Shown here piece by piece: positions 24,701 to 28,522 of a stretch of 28,522 bases of DNA. The stretch spans positions 1-28,522 of the IMG/VR virus record IMGVR_UViG_3300025872_000236; one strand, 5' to 3'. Both the position numbers and the translations under genes were made by a program. The stretch is from a virus. The notes beneath the pieces were generated by a model that was given only the letters and a program-made list of their open reading frames with translations, did no database searches and was not told the DNA's origin. How positions within the stretch are numbered: the stretch's first letter is position 1; every line of letters starts with the position of its first letter.

Positions 24701-26435
24701 ATGCAAACGGACGGGGTTTCGACAGCGAACCTATCGGAGGATTGGTCAAATTGGACGTCGTGTTCATCGTATAGAACTGCACATCCAACAGCTGCGGGAT
24801 TCGATCACCGGCAATCGTTATGTTACAAACATCTCCGATTGCTATCAGAGCTTTGATCACACTCAACGTGCCCATGGAGGCGCAATAAATCGGCACCGCC
24901 GGTTCTGTGGGGGCGTTCGCCTTCTGCGCTAAGAAACCAGCCCACGTATACGTGGGATCCCCCGCGGCGATACGAGACATGATTCGATAGTCAGCAGTTC
25001 CAGGCGCTCCGTCCGGATTAGTAATCGGGATGATGTCGCCGGGAAACTTATTAGCAAACGGACCAGTAGTGCAGCACGGTTCCGTAGGCGGAGGCGGTCC
25101 TACGGGTCCCGTAGGCGTATTATCCTCAAACGGAAGTTCGGGAAGCGAGCGAAGAGCCACGTAAGATTCCGGCTCATCATCAACAGATGTGGCGGTGAAG
25201 AACTGAATTGAGGCAAGGAATTTATCGGATTGAGTGACGTCCCAGAAGAAATCAAAACCAAAACGACCGTATTGCGGCGACACTGGCAAAATAGAAACGC
25301 CGGTCGTATAGGCAGTATTCGACTGCTCGCTGATAAGGTACGCTTTTAGAGACGCGACAAATGACTTCACGGATGTTGCGGAAGACGCGGCGGCACCGAT
25401 ATTCACGGGGCCGTTATTGTACACGTAGTAAAAAATTCCGTTGCGATCCAACGAGAACTCGTGAGTACCAGCGTAACCAGCGGTGTTGGTGTTTACCTCG
25501 GACAGAATAGCGGGGGCCGACGTCCACCATATGGTGCGAAGCGGGGTTCCAGTAGCGTCAACCATCTCGCCGTAAATGCTCTTGGTTACACGCACACCAG
25601 TAATTAAACGATCAACACGAACCTCCAAATACAACCCAGGAATGGAGCCGGCCGCGGCGTTGTATCCCGTAGTGGAGGCCATAAGCGCTAATCGAAACGA
25701 AACGTAATCCGAATCTTTCTCCAGATGTTTCGTCAGTAATTCCGACACGTGCAAAGTTACACGCTGCACATGACTGTGAGGTACCTGAGCACGAACGCGA
25801 TTTATGGAAAATCCCTGACCAGCGCCAGTCGGAATACCTAAGTTAGAGTATTGATTATCGTCGCTGAAATATCGACCAGCAGATCCGGTAACCAACCAAT
25901 TAGATTGCGCTAAGTAGGTGCCCGCCGGGCCGGTGAAAAAATCTGTGACGGCCACCGGCGCATTTAAGGCCGGCGTGTAGTTAACTCCGGGTTGAGGACC
26001 CGGATTTATATTAGGCGTGGTATCAACAACGACGATCTTAGATCCGGCGGATGTTTCCGTTACCGTCGCATTCGGGAATCGAATCTCAGTTACAGCAGAG
26101 ACATTAGCACCACCGCCAACAGATGTTCCGGCAGTATTTTTGTCGTTGACGCGGACATGGACGGTTGATGCCAAAAAGTGGACGGTCGCGTCAGCGATGT
26201 GTGCATCGATCTGCGCGTGAGTGTTCGTGCCTTTATTTAGGAGATCGACGTGATTGACCTTCGGTCCCTGGCCGGCCGTACCATCGTGAATATGACCAGT
26301 ACCGTTAATCAAATCGGACGTATCATCGAACTTATTGTCGATGATGTCGTAGTTGGCGTTTGCCGGAACATCCCAGTTACCCGGATTGTCACCGTTAGCT
26401 GGTTTAGTCAGGCCGATGTTCGGGGTCGTCGTCAT
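21759..26435 (-). CDS. Large tail fibre with Ig-like (IPT/TIG-type) repeats
   Basis: This 1558-residue protein starts TTTPNIGLTKPANGDNPGNW, a classic phage tail-fibre N-terminal attachment motif. The stretch GTNTHAQIDAHIADATVHF is typical of fibre neck regions. Residues about 190-450 form a beta-rich, lectin-like region, ending in a PTEPCCTTGP hinge. The second half (from about residue 500) is a chain of Ig-like repeats with the IPT/TIG signature: openings such as PVITQVTPSSTDQNASVKTI followed by TVVGKNF, with further copies to about 1330. The C-terminal domain is beta-rich. It probably binds the host surface. The ATG is three bases after the stop of the upstream gene. The 3' end faces the plus-strand terminator. 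Domain boundaries are approximate. Confidence 0.86.
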   Translation of the reverse strand: MTTTPNIGLTKPANGDNPGNWDVPANANYDIIDNKFDDTSDLINGTGHIHDGTAGQGPKVNHVDLLNKGTNTHAQIDAHIADATVHFLASTVHVRVNDKNTAGTSVGGGANVSAVTEIRFPNATVTETSAGSKIVVVDTTPNINPGPQPGVNYTPALNAPVAVTDFFTGPAGTYLAQSNWLVTGSAGRYFSDDNQYSNLGIPTGAGQGFSINRVRAQVPHSHVQRVTLHVSELLTKHLEKDSDYVSFRLALMASTTGYNAAAGSIPGLYLEVRVDRLITGVRVTKSIYGEMVDATGTPLRTIWWTSAPAILSEVNTNTAGYAGTHEFSLDRNGIFYYVYNNGPVNIGAAASSATSVKSFVASLKAYLISEQSNTAYTTGVSILPVSPQYGRFGFDFFWDVTQSDKFLASIQFFTATSVDDEPESYVALRSLPELPFEDNTPTGPVGPPPPTEPCCTTGPFANKFPGDIIPITNPDGAPGTADYRIMSRIAAGDPTYTWAGFLAQKANAPTEPAVPIYCASMGTLSVIKALIAIGDVCNITIAGDRIPQLLDVQFYTMNTTSNLTNPPIGSLSKPRPFAYPLPDRPSEVSAQYPVATPGTWPTNLEFDDRIVRNVSHSFSGNNLVLTFDLAEGLTYGTAVNITVTSRADSLNTQTITQAFVIPPAAPSWIEARFYTRDAAGAFTPVTSITAGSDLYITAYGRNLPLPTTSAIPTTNWSGYPFDLSDGSLTGKYTVIDSTGSTSYATISEFTAYRGRYMNTLASTFNVSGMKPSDPEGETVFAKVTLNLSSEDKVLKLRAAQLANLALIPADLPIPTINDAVPVITQVTPSSTDQNASVKTITVVGKNFISPTISVANATSVTAPTSVTSTGFTFTCVTNTVATVTLTVTNNPSGLTATSSWVVANTSTPTNVTLSIATITEYVPEQQITVNVTSGLVTGAVVQISPSGSGLQSIQTLTITNAGTGQGNILITINSPTAGSYSVTVRNPNGNTSVATTLTVQSASAVNITDLDFYPVSPPQYALTYGSVNAPLAVCGDSGDIKVTGTNFRTGCTYAISINGTTVASGDAVVVSTTHVKLPYSIPNIASLIGTNLVVTVTDLNPTNTDTFTVTIAEPRPVITTIEVSDKTEGAGSAYAQVGSALVRIYGQNLSNTTVSTGVSVSGTGAASGVSLNSFSIVSDGLVEIDTLTIPAACDGQVVTITVATANHTATHSFEVEPYKVPEITGYVLKNGSGTTINPPVLYEGDTGFTLTVNGRYLTHTAATVYCQAFATSSSETTVDPSNTTLTFNLGNVKSPPLATDDRRLFLKMNLPGASASTTLTIGSEDFSTETGISVSSTPGSPTITELITTNLADSSTVGQMLITGTNLGSYNVASLRISPVSGALTHHTIRFLNKPVAKLVITQQSSTQIIASVYVSPFTYVADKNGTPILYKLELLSRAGAVLLTYGTNFTLPARADAAQVTSSGFPTLASVSGGTTQTVTYTYTNLSNVDVIPTILAVSSDNSGALTDLVTTLVSKSSLSCTFSITLPAAGTHTEIALIAPPSDGSGFMGATVFETI

Positions 26436-26438
26436 GGA

Positions 26439-27011
26439 TCAGTTATTCCTGTAAAGAACGTGAGGTTCGATCGGAAGATCTTTTAAATTCGCGGTTGAAT
26501 CCTGCGGTATGAAGACCCTAGCCGCGCTCGCCACGTTAGGCATATGGATAAGAACCGGTATGCCCTGAATTAAGTACACTAAAAAATCGCCACGGTAGTT
26601 TGTAAATACCGATACCGAATCACTACCAATATATCCCGCCGGGCCTAGTAAGGGAATATCTCTAAACATCGGACTGAAGCGCACTTCGGAACGAAGTTCT
26701 AAAAATGCCGATACATTCGTAATATTTCCCGACAGCGCACACAGAGGCAGGTCGGGAATAGGCCAAGTCTGAACCCGAAGCGTTGGGGGTTCGGGAATCA
26801 TGTAATCTTCAGGCTTCGGTCCGGCACTGCCGGTCACCGCGCTCACCGTATAAATCACAGCGGCAGCGGCCGCCTCGTTTGCAAACACTTGCGGGTCTAC
26901 AAACATATTAGACGGCACGCTAAACGTCCCACCCGACGACGGGGTCACCGTGTAGCCGGTTAGCCGCGGGTGCGGATTAGAGTTCCAAATTAAAAGGTTT
27001 TTTACGGTCAT
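26439..27011 (-). CDS. Unrecognised tail-module protein (190 aa)
   Basis: This beta-rich protein has an N-terminal WNSNPHPRLTGYTVTPSSGG segment, a Pro-rich middle (PKPEDYMIPEPPTLRVQTWP) and a C-terminal region (VFTNYRGDFLVYLIQGIPVL) that looks like a small beta-barrel or carbohydrate-binding-like fold. No signal peptide or catalytic motif is seen. It lies directly upstream of the large fibre gene with a two-base gap, so it may be a fibre connector or assembly partner. The ATG at 27011 has no good ribosome binding site. A perfect hairpin occupies the preceding bases, suggesting coupling to the upstream gene. Confidence 0.78.
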   Translation of the reverse strand: MTVKNLLIWNSNPHPRLTGYTVTPSSGGTFSVPSNMFVDPQVFANEAAAAAVIYTVSAVTGSAGPKPEDYMIPEPPTLRVQTWPIPDLPLCALSGNITNVSAFLELRSEVRFSPMFRDIPLLGPAGYIGSDSVSVFTNYRGDFLVYLIQGIPVLIHMPNVASAARVFIPQDSTANLKDLPIEPHVLYRNN

Positions 27012-27012
27012 T

Positions 27013-27038
27013 GGATAGCGCCAGGATATTCGCTATCC
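27013..27038 (-). promoter_or_regulatory. Perfect hairpin in front of the 190-residue gene
   Basis: GGATAGCG (27013-27020) and CGCTATCC (27031-27038) form an 8-bp stem with a 10-base loop. It spans the stop of the thioredoxin-like gene and ends two bases before the next ATG, where a ribosome binding site would be expected. No T run follows in the leftward transcript, so it is not an obvious terminator. A translational control or processing role is possible. Confidence 0.5.
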
Positions 27039-27338
27039 GTAGTTTAATTTGAGGGCACGTTTGTTTTTTTCAACTAGGTTATTCACCTGCTCGACGATGC
27101 CCGACCCCACGATTAAAGTGGGGCTCTCTAACCCAAGAAATCCCGGCGGAATAAGCAAGGCGGGGAACCTAAACCCCGGAGTGTTCATCTCAGCCTCGTT
27201 GGGCTTTCTAATAATTAATCGAATATTCAGCCTCGCAAACATCGGCACCAACGCCGACAAGGTCGGCATGCAGATGGGGCAGTTGTCAGCGTAGAAGAAG
27301 GTCGGTTCCAGTTTTGGGCGCACGGTGTAGTTTGTCAT
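27033..27338 (-). CDS. Thioredoxin-fold protein with CPIC active site
   Basis: This 101-residue protein has the layout of a small thioredoxin/glutaredoxin-like protein. A first strand (TFFYADN) runs into the redox motif C20-P-I-C23 and a helix (MPTLSALVPMFARL). A second strand (IRLIIRKP), a cis-proline-like turn (FRFPALLIP, P59), and a last strand and helix (LIVGSGIVEQVNNLVEKNKR) follow. The likely role is thiol-disulfide exchange. CPIC is not the classical thioredoxin CGPC. The ATG overlaps the stop of the VWA-like gene (ATGA), so the two are co-translated. Its position inside the tail fibre module suggests it may help form or protect disulfides in virion proteins; that role is inference. 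Clear alternatives are a host-redox-dependent phage glutaredoxin or a structural thioredoxin fold. Confidence 0.8.
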   Translation of the reverse strand: MTNYTVRPKLEPTFFYADNCPICMPTLSALVPMFARLNIRLIIRKPNEAEMNTPGFRFPALLIPPGFLGLESPTLIVGSGIVEQVNNLVEKNKRALKLNYG

Positions 27339-28513
27339 AATTTTTCGCAGAACAGGATCGGGAAGCTGGGCGGGAGCGCCGTCATGTCGCTTTGGAAATT
27401 ATGCCTATGCGCCACACCGATTGCAAATACCGGCTCGTCTTCGGCTCGACGTCCTGTGACGTCCAAGGAACCGTATCGATACGCGGCGATGCTAGCAGTG
27501 GACTCGCGAGGCAGAAGCGGCAGAGTAGAAGTAGTTTCAGTACTAGCCGGTTCAAATCCATCCGAATCCTCAATGTTTGCTAACTGCGCGCTAATACTAA
27601 CGTGATCATGCTTTTTCTGGCCACCTAAATACGGGGGCAGCTCGGTATCGTACCGATCTATATTAATCAAACTCTCGGCCACGACCGGTCGATTAAGTTC
27701 GCGGACAACAGCATTCACCGTTTTTTGACCAAAGAAAGAACCAAGAGCTGCGGCGCCTCCGGGAGTGCTGACCGCATCAATCAGTTCGCCTGGTGAGTTG
27801 TTAACGGGCAGTGGGTATACGTAATAATCAGGATTCGTTCCGCCATTTACTGGCCCCACCGGAGCAAGGGCCACGGTGCTCTCTACAAACCCTGTTATTT
27901 CAGAGGGTAGCGTTATCCGTGCTGATCTGGGGTAACTATTGTCGGTCATCATAAACAATAGTTTTGATCTGGACGTTGAGCTTTGAAGTACAGTTTTAAC
28001 AGCGTTGAATCCCGCCTGGATCGACTTAGCACCGCGATTATCTTGCACTCCGTAATTAATATAAGGCGCGTAAGAGCTGAAATAGCTGTTATTAGATGTC
28101 GTGGTGATAATCGTGACTTGAGGATTTAATCGGTTTAATATATCCGTGATAACCTTCTGACCTATCTCATTCTTATTTAACAACGTGAACTGCTGCCTAG
28201 ATACCACGACGTGACCAGCGCGCGCACCATCCGAAGCAACTATAGATAAAAATACCGAACCATTTGAAGGTAGGTTATCTAATACTGTGGTTATCCACAG
28301 CGATATGTGTGCACCCGCTTGATTCATGTATCCGCCCGTATCTACGTACAAAACGAGATCGACGGTTACAGCATCTTGAGCTTCCTGCGTGTCAATAACG
28401 ACAGTTCTATCAACAGCCAACTCGTACGGCGTTGACGACGTAAGGAATGCCAATCGATCTTTAGAATACGGAACAGTTCTGTATCCAGGTGGGCAGGAAG
28501 AGCCCGAATACAT
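27335..28513 (-). CDS. VWA-like domain protein with degenerate MIDAS
   Basis: This 392-residue protein has a von Willebrand factor A-like core. The first strand (VDLVLYVDTGGYMN, residues 51-64) sits where the metal-binding DxSxS would be. A TTSNNSYFSSYAP region and a strand (KLLFMMTDNSYP) resembling VWA strand 4 follow. Positions 60 and 62 are Gly and Tyr instead of Ser, so a standard metal site is doubtful. The N-terminus (MYSGSSCPPGYRTVPYS) and the C-terminal 130 residues are not recognised. The ATG at 28513 is near the right edge with only nine upstream bases, and the frame is open there, so an earlier start cannot be excluded. It is coupled to the thioredoxin-like gene by an ATGA overlap. 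Tail or adhesion function is inferred from context. Confidence 0.68.
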   Translation of the reverse strand: MYSGSSCPPGYRTVPYSKDRLAFLTSSTPYELAVDRTVVIDTQEAQDAVTVDLVLYVDTGGYMNQAGAHISLWITTVLDNLPSNGSVFLSIVASDGARAGHVVVSRQQFTLLNKNEIGQKVITDILNRLNPQVTIITTTSNNSYFSSYAPYINYGVQDNRGAKSIQAGFNAVKTVLQSSTSRSKLLFMMTDNSYPRSARITLPSEITGFVESTVALAPVGPVNGGTNPDYYVYPLPVNNSPGELIDAVSTPGGAAALGSFFGQKTVNAVVRELNRPVVAESLINIDRYDTELPPYLGGQKKHDHVSISAQLANIEDSDGFEPASTETTSTLPLLPRESTASIAAYRYGSLDVTGRRAEDEPVFAIGVAHRHNFQSDMTALPPSFPILFCEKL

Positions 28514-28522
28514 GATTACCGT

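Overview
The window looks like part of the structural (virion) region of a large tailed bacteriophage genome. A phage portal protein, a baseplate/spike-like protein and at least five fibre or adhesin proteins lie packed on the minus strand. There is no metabolic, ribosomal or housekeeping neighbourhood. The host cannot be named from this sequence. A baseplate-spike gene plus many fibres favours a contractile-tailed phage, but that is inference.

All confident protein genes run on the minus strand, so transcription goes from right to left. From the right edge: a von Willebrand A-like protein, a CPIC thioredoxin-fold protein, a 190-residue protein and a 1558-residue Ig-repeat tail fibre. Then comes the only real intergenic interval (about 21083-21758). 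It is followed by a Q-rich coiled-coil protein, two unrecognised proteins, the portal protein with an unusual Cys4 zinc-ribbon insertion, a small unknown protein, a giant RNA polymerase, an OB-fold/spike-like baseplate protein, a small fibre-like protein, a 1985-residue collagen-like fibre, a tropism-determinant-like small protein, and a BspA-like repeat adhesin that runs off the left edge. Many neighbours overlap at ATGA, GTGA or TGATG, or are separated by only a few bases, so they probably form long polycistronic messages with translational coupling.

The standout gene is 10744-16800. It is a single polypeptide of about 2018 residues carrying complete, collinear bacterial RNA polymerase beta and beta-prime. 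The two are joined by only about four or five residues, and the catalytic DFDGD, the active-site lysines, the trigger loop and the second zinc site are intact. The beta-prime N-terminal zinc finger is deleted and the rifampicin pocket is rewritten. Its place between portal and baseplate genes suggests late expression and possibly packaging in the virion.

The second notable item is on the opposite (plus) strand at about 21388-21745. It is a GC-rich segment with many hairpins and a long-range closing helix, ending in a textbook intrinsic terminator. It has no plausible protein and does not match RNase P RNA, tmRNA, SRP RNA or tRNA landmarks. It is a candidate novel phage structured RNA. A possible 62-codon plus-strand ORF and a large imperfect inverted repeat sit just upstream.
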